From Neobacillus niacini NBRC 15566 (lineage in GTDB: Bacteria; Bacillota; Bacilli; Bacillales; Cytobacillaceae): a stretch of 64,000 bases of DNA. Both the position numbers and the translations under genes were made by a program. The stretch's first letter is position 1; every line of letters begins with the position of its first letter. The notes beneath the pieces were generated by a model. That model had not been told where the DNA came from, did not search any database, and saw nothing but the letters and a program-made list of their open reading frames with translations. Location of the stretch: NCBI RefSeq assembly GCF_001591505.1, contig NZ_BCVA01000030.1, positions 1-64,000 of the forward strand, in the 5' to 3' direction. This document shows positions 8,735 through 17,384 of this stretch, in pieces.

Positions 8735-10138
8735 ATGGCTAAAACAGATAACCTAACACCGCGTCAAATTGTTGAGAGACTGGATCAATATATAATAGGT
8801 CAGAAGGACGCAAAAAAAGCAGTTGCAGTTGCGTTGAGAAATCGATATAGACGAGGTTTGTTAAACGAAAAACTACGCGAAGAAATTATTCCTAAAAACA
8901 TTTTAATGATTGGTCCAACAGGTGTTGGTAAAACCGAAATTGCCAGGAGAATTGCTAAGCTAGTTGGTGCCCCATTCGTTAAAGTAGAGGCTACGAAATT
9001 TACAGAAGTCGGTTATGTGGGCCGTGATGTTGAATCGATGGTTCGGGACCTCGTTGAAACATCTGTCAGATTGGTTAAAGAAGATAGAATGTTAGCAGTG
9101 AAGGAACGTGCTGAGGAAAATGCAAATGCCAGGCTGGTTGATTTACTAGTTCCATCGGCAAAGAAAGCACAAAATTATAAAAATCCGCTTGAAATGTTAT
9201 TTGGCGGCGGCAATACAACTCCTGAGCAGGATACCCATCAAGAAGATTACTCAATAACTGAAAAACGTAAAATTGTCAGGGAAAAGCTAGCACTTGGTCA
9301 ACTAGAAGAAGAAATCGTTACTGTAGAAGTTGAAGAGCAAACACCGTCCATGTTTGATATGCTTCAAGGTTCAGGGATGGAACAAATGGGTATGAATATG
9401 CAGGACGCACTAAGCAGCTTTATGCCGAAAAAACGGAAGAAAAGAAAGTTAACTGTCCGTGAGGCAAGAAAAGTTTTAACCAATGAAGAAGCTGCAAGAT
9501 TGATTGATATGGATGAGGTTACTACGGAAGCCGTTTATCGTGCTGAACAAACAGGTATCATCTTTATCGATGAAATTGATAAAATTGCAAGCAGAAACTC
9601 AGGCGGATCTTCTGCTGATGTGTCTCGTGAAGGCGTACAGCGTGATATTTTACCAATCGTTGAAGGTTCAACCATTGTAACGAAATATGGATCCATTAGA
9701 ACGGATTATATTTTATTTATTGCTGCTGGTGCTTTTCATATGTCAAAGCCATCAGATTTGATCCCGGAATTACAAGGGCGGTTACCGATTAGGGTTGAAC
9801 TAACTAAGTTAACCGTTGACGATTTCTTCAGAATTTTAATTGAACCGGATAATGCATTAATTAAACAATATCAGGCATTATTAGAAACAGAAGGTATACA
9901 AATTGAATTTTCTGACGATGCTATTCGTAGAATAGCTGAAGTTGCTTTTGAAGTGAATCAAAATACAGATAATATTGGGGCTAGAAGACTTCACACCATT
10001 TTAGAAAAACTACTCGAAGATTTGTCGTTTGAGGCACCTGATATTTTAATGGAGAAGATTACGATTACTCCACAATATGTTGATGATAAGCTTGGAGCAA
10101 TATCAAAAAACAAAGATTTAAGCCAATTTATCTTGTAA
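8735..10138 (+). CDS. hslU: HslU (ClpY/CodX) AAA+ unfoldase
   Basis: It is the ATPase that unfolds substrates and feeds them into HslV. The 467-aa length equals the B. subtilis protein. Walker A is GPTGVGKT (residues 60-67), Walker B is IIFIDEIDK, the sensor/arginine-finger region includes FIAAGAFH and PELQGRLPIRVEL, and the protein ends with the C-terminal LSQFIL that docks into HslV. GGGAGGG precedes the ATG at 8735. An upstream in-frame start would overlap hslV and is not favoured. Confidence 0.97.
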   Translation: MAKTDNLTPRQIVERLDQYIIGQKDAKKAVAVALRNRYRRGLLNEKLREEIIPKNILMIGPTGVGKTEIARRIAKLVGAPFVKVEATKFTEVGYVGRDVESMVRDLVETSVRLVKEDRMLAVKERAEENANARLVDLLVPSAKKAQNYKNPLEMLFGGGNTTPEQDTHQEDYSITEKRKIVREKLALGQLEEEIVTVEVEEQTPSMFDMLQGSGMEQMGMNMQDALSSFMPKKRKKRKLTVREARKVLTNEEAARLIDMDEVTTEAVYRAEQTGIIFIDEIDKIASRNSGGSSADVSREGVQRDILPIVEGSTIVTKYGSIRTDYILFIAAGAFHMSKPSDLIPELQGRLPIRVELTKLTVDDFFRILIEPDNALIKQYQALLETEGIQIEFSDDAIRRIAEVAFEVNQNTDNIGARRLHTILEKLLEDLSFEAPDILMEKITITPQYVDDKLGAISKNKDLSQFIL

Positions 10139-10193
10139 TTATATAACAATTAAACTTAATAATGGTTCTGAGTTAATTAGGAGGAAGAAACAG

Positions 10194-10973
10194 ATGGATT
10201 TACTTACTAAAACGAGAAAAATTAATGTGTTATTACAAAAAGCAGCAGGAAAACCAGTAAACTTTAAAGAAATGTCTGAAACCCTAAGCGAAGTGATTGA
10301 AGCGAATATTTTCGTTGTCAGCCGCAGAGGTAAGCTTTTAGGCTTTGCAATAAATCAACAAATTGAAAATGAACGTATGAAGAAAATGTTGGAAGATAGA
10401 CAATTCCCAGAGGAATATACTAATGGTCTTTTTAGCATTCAAGAAACATCTTCAAACCTTGACGTTGATAGTGCATATACTGCATTTCCTGTTGAAAACA
10501 GAGATTTATTCCGTGAAGGATTAACTACCATTGTGCCAATTATTGGCGGCGGGGAACGTCTAGGGACATTAATCCTTGCAAGATTGCAAGAAAAATTCCA
10601 TGATGATGATCTTATTCTTGCTGAGTACGGTGCAACGGTAGTTGGTATGGAAATTTTACGTGAAAAGTCAGAAGAAATTGAAGAAGAAGCAAGAAGCAAG
10701 GCGGTTGTTCAAATGGCTATCAGTTCATTATCATATAGTGAGCTTGAAGCTATCGAACATATTTTTGAAGAATTAAATGGCCATGAAGGCTTACTTGTAG
10801 CTTCAAAAATTGCAGATCGTGTTGGTATTACACGTTCTGTTATTGTTAATGCTTTAAGAAAGCTAGAAAGTGCTGGAGTAATCGAATCTCGTTCCCTTGG
10901 TATGAAAGGAACATATATCAAAGTTCTAAACGATAAATTCCTAGTAGAGCTTGATAAATTAAGATCTAATTAA
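10194..10973 (+). CDS. codY: Global transcriptional regulator CodY
   Basis: CodY represses stationary-phase and amino-acid genes when GTP and branched-chain amino acids are high. The 259-aa protein has an N-terminal GAF ligand domain (about 1-155), a linker helix, and a C-terminal winged helix-turn-helix (ASKIADRVGITRSVIVNALRKLESAGVIESR in outline, about 203-235). TAGGAGG precedes the ATG. It lies 55 bp after hslU with no terminator between, as in the B. subtilis codV-W-X-Y operon, minus codV (xerC). Confidence 0.97.
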   Translation: MDLLTKTRKINVLLQKAAGKPVNFKEMSETLSEVIEANIFVVSRRGKLLGFAINQQIENERMKKMLEDRQFPEEYTNGLFSIQETSSNLDVDSAYTAFPVENRDLFREGLTTIVPIIGGGERLGTLILARLQEKFHDDDLILAEYGATVVGMEILREKSEEIEEEARSKAVVQMAISSLSYSELEAIEHIFEELNGHEGLLVASKIADRVGITRSVIVNALRKLESAGVIESRSLGMKGTYIKVLNDKFLVELDKLRSN

Positions 10974-10985
10974 TGATAGCAGTAG

Positions 10986-11012
10986 TCCCCAGTATAACTG
11001 GGGATTTTTTTT
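10986..11012 (+). terminator. Terminator of the hslVU-codY operon
   Basis: A perfect 8-bp stem TCCCCAGT/ACTGGGGA with a 3-nt loop, followed by eight T's. Confidence 0.9.
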
Positions 11013-11023
11013 GAAAGTAAAAC

Positions 11024-11052
11024 TTGATTGTTATTCGCACATATGCTATATT
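11024..11052 (+). promoter_or_regulatory. Promoter of rpsB
   Basis: TTGATT (11024-11029), a 17-bp spacer, and TATATT (11047-11052) with an extended TG at 11044-11045. It lies immediately after the codY terminator and upstream of the structured rpsB leader. Confidence 0.7.
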
Positions 11053-11073
11053 ATTTAACGGTGTTATTACACA

Positions 11074-11137
11074 CGCTTGTTGATTTAACAGCCGGTGCTG
11101 TAAATTTTACAGTTGCTGTTTAAAAATGAGACAAGCG
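11074..11137 (+). promoter_or_regulatory. Structured 5' leader of rpsB (candidate autoregulatory RNA)
   Basis: Three coaxial stems nest in this 64-nt stretch: CGCTTGT (11074-11080) with ACAAGCG (11131-11137); a 9-bp stem 11084-11092 with 11115-11124 carrying one bulged T; and CTGTAA (11098-11103) with TTACAG (11107-11112) closing a 3-nt loop. It lies in the transcribed leader, about 30 nt before the rpsB start. Many ribosomal protein operons are controlled by the protein binding such a leader; binding of S2 here is inference. Confidence 0.55.
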
Positions 11138-11168
11138 GAGGAAAACGAAACCATAGGAGGAAAATAAC

Positions 11169-11873
11169 ATGTCAGTAATTTCAATGAAGCAATTGCTTGA
11201 AGCTGGTGTACACTTTGGACACCAAACTCGCCGTTGGAACCCTAAGATGAAGAAATATATCTTCACAGAGCGTAACGGTATCTACATCATCGACCTACAA
11301 AAAACAGTTAAGAAAGTTGAAGAAGCTTATAACTGGGTGAAAGATCTTGCTGCAAACGGCGGAACAATCCTTTTTGTTGGTACGAAGAAACAAGCTCAAG
11401 ATTCTGTTAAAGAAGAAGCAGCTCGTTCAGGTATGTACTTTGTTAACCAACGTTGGTTGGGTGGTACTTTAACTAACTTTGAAACAATCCAAAAGCGTAT
11501 TGGTCGCTTAAAAGATATCGAAAGAATGTCAGAAGACGGTACTTTCGAAGTATTACCTAAAAAAGAAGTTGTTCAACTTAAGAAAGAACAAGAACGCCTT
11601 GAAAAATTCTTAGGCGGAATCAAAGATATGAAGCAACTTCCTGATGCACTATTCATCATCGACCCTCGTAAAGAGCGTATCGCAGTAGCAGAAGCTAAAA
11701 AGTTAAACATTCCTATCGTAGGTATTGTTGATACTAACTGTGATCCAGATGAAATCGATGTTGTAATTCCAGCTAACGATGATGCAATCCGTGCCGTTAA
11801 ACTATTAACTGGTAAAATGGCGGATGCGATTCTAGAAGCTAAACAAGGTGAAGAAGTAGCACAAGAAGCGTAA
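11169..11873 (+). CDS. rpsB: 30S ribosomal protein S2
   Basis: S2 joins the small subunit late in assembly and supports S1-type mRNA interactions. The 234-aa protein has the family signatures MKQLLEAGVHFGHQTRRWNPKMKKYIF near the N terminus and PDALFIIDPRKERIAVAEAKKLNIPIVGIVDTNCDP around residues 157-192. Its start has CATAGGAGG 9 bp upstream. It has its own promoter, structured leader and terminator, with tsf following after the terminator. Confidence 0.98.
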   Translation: MSVISMKQLLEAGVHFGHQTRRWNPKMKKYIFTERNGIYIIDLQKTVKKVEEAYNWVKDLAANGGTILFVGTKKQAQDSVKEEAARSGMYFVNQRWLGGTLTNFETIQKRIGRLKDIERMSEDGTFEVLPKKEVVQLKKEQERLEKFLGGIKDMKQLPDALFIIDPRKERIAVAEAKKLNIPIVGIVDTNCDPDEIDVVIPANDDAIRAVKLLTGKMADAILEAKQGEEVAQEA

Positions 11874-11888
11874 GATAGTGACTTATTC

Positions 11889-11928
11889 AAAAAGGTGATA
11901 AGAGGGAGACCCTTTATCACCTTTTTTT
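11889..11928 (+). terminator. Terminator between rpsB and tsf
   Basis: A strong stem of about 14 bp with one bulge (AAAGGTGATAA...AGGG with CCCTTTATCACCTTT), followed by T's. It probably lets some transcription continue to tsf or separates the two units. Confidence 0.85.
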
Positions 11929-11995
11929 AAGAAATGTTTATCTTATGCAGGAATGGCTAAGATATTATAGTACATAGTTTAAGGAGGAATTACTA

Positions 11996-12877
11996 ATGGC
12001 AGTTACTGCTCAAATGGTAAAAGAATTACGTGAAAAAACTGGCGCTGGAATGATGGATTGTAAAAAGGCGTTAACAGAAACAAATGGTGATATGGAAAAA
12101 GCAATTGACTTCTTACGCGAAAAAGGAATTGCGTCAGCTGCGAAAAAAGGTGACCGTATTGCAGCAGAAGGTTTAACATATGTTGTTGCTGAAGGAAACA
12201 ATGCAGTTATTTTAGAAGTAAACTCTGAGACAGATTTCGTTGCAAAGAACGAAGCATTCCAAAACCTTGTAAAAGAATTAGCTGCGCACTTGCTTGCTAA
12301 CAAACCGGCAACTGTTGAGGAAGCTTCTGCACAAACTATTAATGGCGTAACGGTTGCAGACTACATCAATGCAGCTATTGCTAAAATTGGTGAAAAGTTA
12401 TCTCTTCGTCGCTTTACTGTAGTATCTAAAACTGACAATGATGCTTTTGGTGCATACCTTCACATGGGTGGCCGTATTAGTGTTTTAACAGTTCTTGAAG
12501 GTACAACTGATGCAGATGCAGCGAAAGATGTTTCTATGCACATTGCTGCCCTAAGACCATTATATGTTTCACGTGACCAAGTTTCTCAAGAAGAAGTTGA
12601 GCGTGAGCGTCAAGTGTTAACTACACAAGCTCTTAACGAAGGCAAACCTGAAAAAATCGTTGAAAAAATGGTTGAAGGCCGCCTTGGCAAATATTTCGAA
12701 GATGTTTGCTTACTTGATCAAACTTTCGTTAAAAACCCTGATCAAAAAATCCGTCAGTTCGTAGAGTCAAAAGGCGCTACTGTACGTGAATTTATTCGCT
12801 ACGAAGTAGGCGAAGGTATTGAAAAGCGTGAAGACAACTTCGCTGAAGAAGTTATGAATCAAGTTAATAAAAAGTAA
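11996..12877 (+). CDS. tsf: Elongation factor Ts
   Basis: EF-Ts is the nucleotide exchange factor for EF-Tu. The 293-aa protein has the N-terminal UBA-like MVKELREKTGAGMMDCKKALTE, the EF-Ts core motif EVNSETDFVAKN (about residues 75-86), and the C-terminal coiled-coil region. Length is standard for Bacillus. AAGGAGGAA precedes the ATG. Confidence 0.98.
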   Translation: MAVTAQMVKELREKTGAGMMDCKKALTETNGDMEKAIDFLREKGIASAAKKGDRIAAEGLTYVVAEGNNAVILEVNSETDFVAKNEAFQNLVKELAAHLLANKPATVEEASAQTINGVTVADYINAAIAKIGEKLSLRRFTVVSKTDNDAFGAYLHMGGRISVLTVLEGTTDADAAKDVSMHIAALRPLYVSRDQVSQEEVERERQVLTTQALNEGKPEKIVEKMVEGRLGKYFEDVCLLDQTFVKNPDQKIRQFVESKGATVREFIRYEVGEGIEKREDNFAEEVMNQVNKK

Positions 12878-12911
12878 TTGGTTCTAATCAAGGTACGCAA
12901 AATATGTTTTG

Positions 12912-12945
12912 AATAGGGAACACGTTGTGTTCCCTATTTTTAAAG
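12912..12945 (+). terminator. Terminator of tsf
   Basis: A perfect 12-bp stem (12912-12923 with 12927-12938) with a 3-nt loop, followed by T-rich sequence to about 12953. Confidence 0.85.
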
Positions 12946-12953
12946 TTTTTTTT

Positions 12954-12968
12954 AATAATAATAATAAT
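12954..12968 (+). repeat. AAT trinucleotide microsatellite (5 units)
   Basis: Five tandem AAT units lie between the tsf terminator and the pyrH ribosome-binding site (AAGGAGG, about 12978-12984). Confidence 0.7.
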
Positions 12969-12989
12969 ATACATAATAAGGAGGTTCAT

Positions 12990-13715
12990 ATGAGCGGTCC
13001 TAAGTACAAACGTGTCGTTCTAAAACTAAGCGGGGAAGCACTTGCTGGAGAATCTAGCTTCGGTATTAAACCATCCGTTATTAAATCAATCGCTGGACAA
13101 GTAAAGGAAATTGCAGAACTTGGTGTTGAGGTGGCAGTTGTTGTTGGCGGTGGTAATATTTGGCGTGGTAAAATAGGCAGTGAGATGGGAATGGACAGAG
13201 CAACTGCGGATTACATGGGTATGCTTGCCACAGTCATGAACTCATTAGCACTTCAAGATAGCTTAGAACATTTGGGGATTGAATCACGCGTTCAAACCTC
13301 CATTGAAATGCGTCAAGTTGCAGAACCATATATTAGACGTCGTGCAATGAGACATTTAGAAAAGAAGCGAGTAGTTATTTTTGCTGCGGGTACAGGTAAT
13401 CCATATTTTTCAACCGATACAACTGCTGCACTTCGTGCTGCTGAAATCGATGCCGAAGTGATATTAATGGCAAAGAATAATGTGGACGGTGTATATTCTG
13501 CTGATCCTCGTCTTGACCCGAATGCAACAAAATACGATGACCTCACTTTCTTGGATGTTATTAAAGAAGGATTAGCTGTTATGGATTCAACTGCTTCTTC
13601 ATTATGTATGGATAATGATATTCCACTTATTGTTTTCTCTATTATGGAACAGGGCAATATTAAACGTGCTGTTATGGGTGAAAAAATTGGAACGATTGTT
13701 AGGGGGAAAATTTAA
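12990..13715 (+). CDS. pyrH: UMP kinase (uridylate kinase)
   Basis: It phosphorylates UMP to UDP. The 241-aa protein belongs to the amino-acid kinase fold: VVLKLSGEALAGE near the N terminus, the VVVGGGNIWRG nucleotide loop, and AAGTGNPYFSTDTTAALRA. The ATG at 12990 follows AAGGAGG at 5-6 bp and gives MSGPKYKRVVLKLSGEAL as in relatives; the frame is open further upstream into the tsf terminator, which is not credible. The stop codon overlaps the frr start by one base (TAATG), so pyrH-frr are translationally coupled. Confidence 0.97.
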   Translation: MSGPKYKRVVLKLSGEALAGESSFGIKPSVIKSIAGQVKEIAELGVEVAVVVGGGNIWRGKIGSEMGMDRATADYMGMLATVMNSLALQDSLEHLGIESRVQTSIEMRQVAEPYIRRRAMRHLEKKRVVIFAAGTGNPYFSTDTTAALRAAEIDAEVILMAKNNVDGVYSADPRLDPNATKYDDLTFLDVIKEGLAVMDSTASSLCMDNDIPLIVFSIMEQGNIKRAVMGEKIGTIVRGKI

Positions 13716-14272
13716 TGCCAAAACAAGTGATTTCAACTGTAAAAGATAGAATGTCAAAAGCTATCCAAGCTTACACTCGTGAGCTTGCGAGTATTCGTGC
13801 AGGGAGAGCGAGTGCTTCTTTACTCGATAGAATTACAATTGACTATTATGGAGCACCAACACCAGTAAATCAAATGGCAGGAATTTCAACTCCAGAAGCT
13901 AGACTTCTTGTTATTCAGCCTTATGATAAATCGATTCTAGGTGATATTGAAAAAGCCATTCTTAAATCCGATTTAGGTTTGAATCCTTCAAATGATGGTC
14001 AGGTGATTCGCCTTGCTATTCCTCAATTGACAGAAGAGCGCCGTAAAGAGCTTGTTAAATTGGTTAAGAAAGAATCTGAAGAGGCTAAAGTAGCCATCCG
14101 TAATATTCGCCGTGACGGTAACGATGACTTGAAAAAGTTGGAGAAAAACGGAGAAATTACCGAAGATGCCCTTCGCGGTTATTCTGATGATATTCAAAAG
14201 CTAACAGATGAGCATATCAGCAAGATTGACCAAATAACAAAAGACAAAGAAAAAGAAATCTTGGAAGTTTAA
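13715..14272 (+). CDS. frr: Ribosome recycling factor
   Basis: RRF with EF-G splits post-termination ribosomes. The 185-aa protein has the standard three-helix-bundle family features: TRELASIRAGRAS near residues 21-33, GNDDLKKLEKNGEITED near 130-146, and DEHISKIDQITKDKEKEIL at the C terminus. It starts one base inside the pyrH stop codon. Confidence 0.98.
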   Translation: MPKQVISTVKDRMSKAIQAYTRELASIRAGRASASLLDRITIDYYGAPTPVNQMAGISTPEARLLVIQPYDKSILGDIEKAILKSDLGLNPSNDGQVIRLAIPQLTEERRKELVKLVKKESEEAKVAIRNIRRDGNDDLKKLEKNGEITEDALRGYSDDIQKLTDEHISKIDQITKDKEKEILEV

Positions 14273-14283
14273 TTATTTTGAAG

Positions 14284-14307
14284 AACCCTCTTTTCAGGGG
14301 GTTTTTT
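14284..14307 (+). terminator. Terminator of pyrH-frr
   Basis: A 7-bp stem AACCCTC/GGGGGTT (one G-U) with a 6-nt loop, followed by a run of T's. Confidence 0.85.
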
Positions 14308-14413
14308 CACTATTTTCTCCTTAAAATAATTTTTAAAGTGGAAAGTAAAACATCATTCTTATTTCTTGTACTAATACATAAATTAATTAGAAGAAGATAT
14401 ATTTTTACTTTTT

Positions 14414-14422
14414 TGGTATGAT
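14414..14422 (+). promoter_or_regulatory. Candidate extended -10 promoter of uppS
   Basis: TGGTATGAT (TGn plus TATGAT) lies about 105 bp upstream of uppS. The -35 region is poor, as is common for extended -10 promoters. Confidence 0.4.
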
Positions 14423-14526
14423 AAAAGCATGCAAAAATCAGCATTCTTCATATATATCAACACAGGCTCTGTGGGCATGATCTATTATCGGAGGAAATGA
14501 TTATCTTAATTTGGAGGAGCAATGTT

Positions 14527-15306
14527 ATGTTTAATAAAATTAGGCTTTGGAAGAATCAAAATAATAACTCTTCCACACTCCGAGAACATATAGAAGAGGT
14601 TAAAAAATTGCCGGTACCGGAACATGTAGCGATTATTATGGATGGCAATGGGCGTTGGGCAAAGAAAAGAGCGTTGCCGCGAATTGCAGGTCATCATGAA
14701 GGTATGAAGGTCGTGCGGAAAATAACGAAGTTAGCAAACGCACTTGGAATAAAAACGCTGACGTTATATGCTTTTTCAACGGAAAATTGGAAACGGCCAA
14801 AAAATGAAGTAGATTACTTAATGAAGCTTCCAGAAGAATTTTTAGGGACCTTCCTGCCTGAGCTAATTGATGAAAATGTTAAAGTAGAAATGATGGGCTA
14901 TAAAGACCAACTGCCGGTACATACATTACATGCAATTGAAAAAGCCATGGAAGACACAAAGGACAATGATGGTCTTGTATTAAACTTTGCCCTTAACTAT
15001 GGAAGCAGGTCTGAAATTATTGATGCGACCAAAAAAGTCTTAAATGATTATAAAAGTGGAATACTGAAAGAGAGCGAATTAAATGAAGAAGTATTCTCTT
15101 CATATCTAATGACATCCGACCATAAAGATCCGGATCTATTGATCCGAACTAGCGGGGAAATACGTCTAAGCAATTTTATGCTTTGGCAATTAGCCTATAC
15201 CGAGTTTTGGTTTACGGATGTATTATGGCCAGATTTTAGAGAAAAACATCTAATTGAAGCAATTGAAGCATATCAAAATCGTCAACGTCGATTTGGCGGT
15301 ATTTAA
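14527..15306 (+). CDS. uppS: Undecaprenyl diphosphate synthase (cis-prenyltransferase)
   Basis: It condenses isopentenyl diphosphate onto farnesyl diphosphate to give the C55 lipid carrier for cell-wall synthesis. The 259-aa protein carries the active-site block HVAIIMDGNGRWAKKR (residues 33-48, catalytic Asp39), LTLYAFSTENWKRP, and LLIRTSGEIRLSNFMLWQLAYTE near the C terminus. The ATG at 14527 is favoured by GGAGG at 14514-14518 and by the family N terminus; an in-frame ATG at 14497 also has a Shine-Dalgarno-like sequence but at poor spacing. cdsA follows after 38 bp. Confidence 0.96.
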   Translation: MFNKIRLWKNQNNNSSTLREHIEEVKKLPVPEHVAIIMDGNGRWAKKRALPRIAGHHEGMKVVRKITKLANALGIKTLTLYAFSTENWKRPKNEVDYLMKLPEEFLGTFLPELIDENVKVEMMGYKDQLPVHTLHAIEKAMEDTKDNDGLVLNFALNYGSRSEIIDATKKVLNDYKSGILKESELNEEVFSSYLMTSDHKDPDLLIRTSGEIRLSNFMLWQLAYTEFWFTDVLWPDFREKHLIEAIEAYQNRQRRFGGI

Positions 15307-15344
15307 GTACTTTCTCAAGTCCTATAAAGGTGTTGAAATCTTAG

Positions 15345-16133
15345 ATGAAGCAAAGAATCATTACAGGAGTCGTAGCAGCTGCTTTATTTCTACCTATTGT
15401 TTTTTACGGTGGACTACCTTTTGTATTATTAACGTACTTCCTAGCAACAGTGGGATTGTTTGAATTATTAAAAATGAAAAAACTTAGTATTTTTTCAGTT
15501 CATGGACTGTTAACAGTTTTATTTCTCTGGGTTATTTTATATCCAGAGCAGTACAGTGACATAGTAGATTCCTTTTACTATACAAAAACGGAACTTGGAA
15601 TTGCCTTTATACTATTGTTATTGGCCTATACTGTCATAACGAAAAATCGATTTACCTTTGAAGATGTCGGTTTTTCGATATTATCGGCCATTTATGTTGG
15701 CATCGGTTTTTATTTCTTTATTGAAACGCGTGATGCCGGTCTAGTGTATATTTTTTACTCTTTGTTTATGATTTGGGCCACTGATTCAGGTGCCTACTTT
15801 GTTGGAAAAGCTACAGGCAGAACAAAACTATGGCCAGAAATTAGTCCCAACAAAACGGTGGAAGGTTCGCTTGGCGGTGTAGTTTGTGCATTAATTGTCG
15901 CTGTCCTCTTTTCTTTATTGACAGACATAAATGCAAACTTACTATCTTTACTTGTAATAACCGCTGTACTTTCAATCTTTGGACAAATAGGGGACTTAGT
16001 CCAATCTGCGTTTAAGCGTCACTTTGGCGTAAAGGATTCGGGAAATATTCTTCCGGGACATGGTGGAATTCTTGACCGTTTTGATAGTCTTTTATTCGTT
16101 CTGCCATTATTACATTTTTTTCACTTATGGTAG
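15345..16133 (+). CDS. cdsA: Phosphatidate cytidylyltransferase
   Basis: It makes CDP-diacylglycerol from phosphatidic acid and CTP, the precursor of membrane phospholipids; PgsA, encoded at 58.8 kb, uses the product. The 262-aa protein is an integral membrane protein with about eight hydrophobic segments. The CDP-DAG synthase signature runs through GDLVQSAFKRHFGVKDSG and LPGHGGILDRFDSL near the C terminus. The ribosome-binding site is weak (AAAGGTG). Confidence 0.96.
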   Translation: MKQRIITGVVAAALFLPIVFYGGLPFVLLTYFLATVGLFELLKMKKLSIFSVHGLLTVLFLWVILYPEQYSDIVDSFYYTKTELGIAFILLLLAYTVITKNRFTFEDVGFSILSAIYVGIGFYFFIETRDAGLVYIFYSLFMIWATDSGAYFVGKATGRTKLWPEISPNKTVEGSLGGVVCALIVAVLFSLLTDINANLLSLLVITAVLSIFGQIGDLVQSAFKRHFGVKDSGNILPGHGGILDRFDSLLFVLPLLHFFHLW

Positions 16134-16154
16134 AATTTGGGAGTTGAATGATCG

Positions 16155-17297
16155 TTGAAGAGGATTAGTATTTTGGGTGCTACGGGCTCAATTGGAACCC
16201 AAACTTTAGATATTTTGCGTGAACATCCAACAGAATTTAAATTAGTGGCAATCTCTTTAGGGAAGAATCTAGAATTAGCAAGAAAAATGATTGCTGAATT
16301 TCAACCAGAGCTTGTTTCTGTACAAGAGTACCATGATTGTAATACATTAAAACTAGAATTCCCCAAAACTAAATTTACCTTTGGCGATGAGGGGCTTGTA
16401 GAAGTTGCTGTCTACCCTTCGGCTGATATCCTCGTAAATGCGGTTCTTGGTAGTGTTGGCTTAAATCCAACCTTACAAGCAATTGAAAGTGGCAAGACCA
16501 TCGCAATTGCGAATAAAGAGACATTGGTAACAGCTGGGCACCTTGTCATGGAAGCTGCCGAAAGGAATGGAGTAGCATTACTTCCAGTGGATAGTGAACA
16601 TTCGGCTATTTTTCAATGCCTGCAGGGTGAACAAGATAAGACCATAGAAAGATTGATTTTGACTGCCTCCGGTGGAAGTTTCCGTGATCGGACCCGAAAC
16701 GACCTTGAAGGTGTTACAGTAAAAGAAGCCTTAAATCACCCTAATTGGTCAATGGGAGCAAAAATAACCATAGATTCAGCTACAATGATGAACAAAGGGC
16801 TTGAAGTGATTGAAGCACATTGGCTATACAATATGCCGTATGAAAAAATTGATGTCCTTCTTCATAAAGAAAGTATTATTCATTCAATGGTAGAATTTCA
16901 TGACAGCAGTATTATCGCACAGCTGGGAACACCTGATATGCGAGTACCGATCCAATATGCGCTTTCATACCCTAACCGCTTACCGTTAGCTTCATCTCAA
17001 CGATTAAATTTAGCGCAAATAGGTAAATTGCACTTTCAAGAAATGGACGATGACCGTTTTCGCTGTATGAAATTTGCTTATGAGGCAGGGAAAAAAGGCG
17101 GGACACTTCCAACTGTCTTAAATGCTGCAAATGAAGTGGCAGTAGCTGCATTTTTAAATGAAAAGATTACATTCTTACAAATTGAGGATATGATCGAAAA
17201 GGCATTAACCAAGCATGATATAATTATAAATCCTGACTTATCCATTATTCATGAGGTGGACAAAGAAACAAGACAATATGTATCTTCACTTCTATAA
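16155..17297 (+). CDS. dxr: 1-deoxy-D-xylulose 5-phosphate reductoisomerase
   Basis: It catalyses the first committed step of the MEP isoprenoid pathway, feeding IPP to UppS encoded upstream. The 380-aa protein has the NADPH-binding GATGSIG (residues 8-14), the IANKETLVTAG block and the metal-binding DSEHSAIFQCLQ segment. A TTG start at 16155 gives MKRISILGATGSIG; GGGAG lies about 10 bp upstream and cdsA ends 21 bp before. Confidence 0.96.
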   Translation: MKRISILGATGSIGTQTLDILREHPTEFKLVAISLGKNLELARKMIAEFQPELVSVQEYHDCNTLKLEFPKTKFTFGDEGLVEVAVYPSADILVNAVLGSVGLNPTLQAIESGKTIAIANKETLVTAGHLVMEAAERNGVALLPVDSEHSAIFQCLQGEQDKTIERLILTASGGSFRDRTRNDLEGVTVKEALNHPNWSMGAKITIDSATMMNKGLEVIEAHWLYNMPYEKIDVLLHKESIIHSMVEFHDSSIIAQLGTPDMRVPIQYALSYPNRLPLASSQRLNLAQIGKLHFQEMDDDRFRCMKFAYEAGKKGGTLPTVLNAANEVAVAAFLNEKITFLQIEDMIEKALTKHDIIINPDLSIIHEVDKETRQYVSSLL

Positions 17298-17308
17298 AGG
17301 CTGTTATC

Positions 17309-17366
17309 GTAAAAATAGTTGTAAAAATCATAAATCCGATTTTTACTTTGAAATAACTATTTTTCG
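17309..17366 (+). other. AU-rich two-part hairpin downstream of dxr
   Basis: An inner 9-bp stem GTAAAAATC/GATTTTTAC (17321-17329 with 17338-17346) and an outer 10-bp stem (17311-17320 with 17355-17364) are separated by an 8-nt internal loop on one side. It could terminate or process the dxr message; there is no clean T-run after it. Confidence 0.5.
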
Positions 17367-17384
17367 CTTTTGAATTTATTTTGC

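Noticed and set aside
15254..15463. Small + frame across the uppS-cdsA junction
   Set aside because: It overlaps both genes, has no ribosome-binding site and no recognisable protein features.
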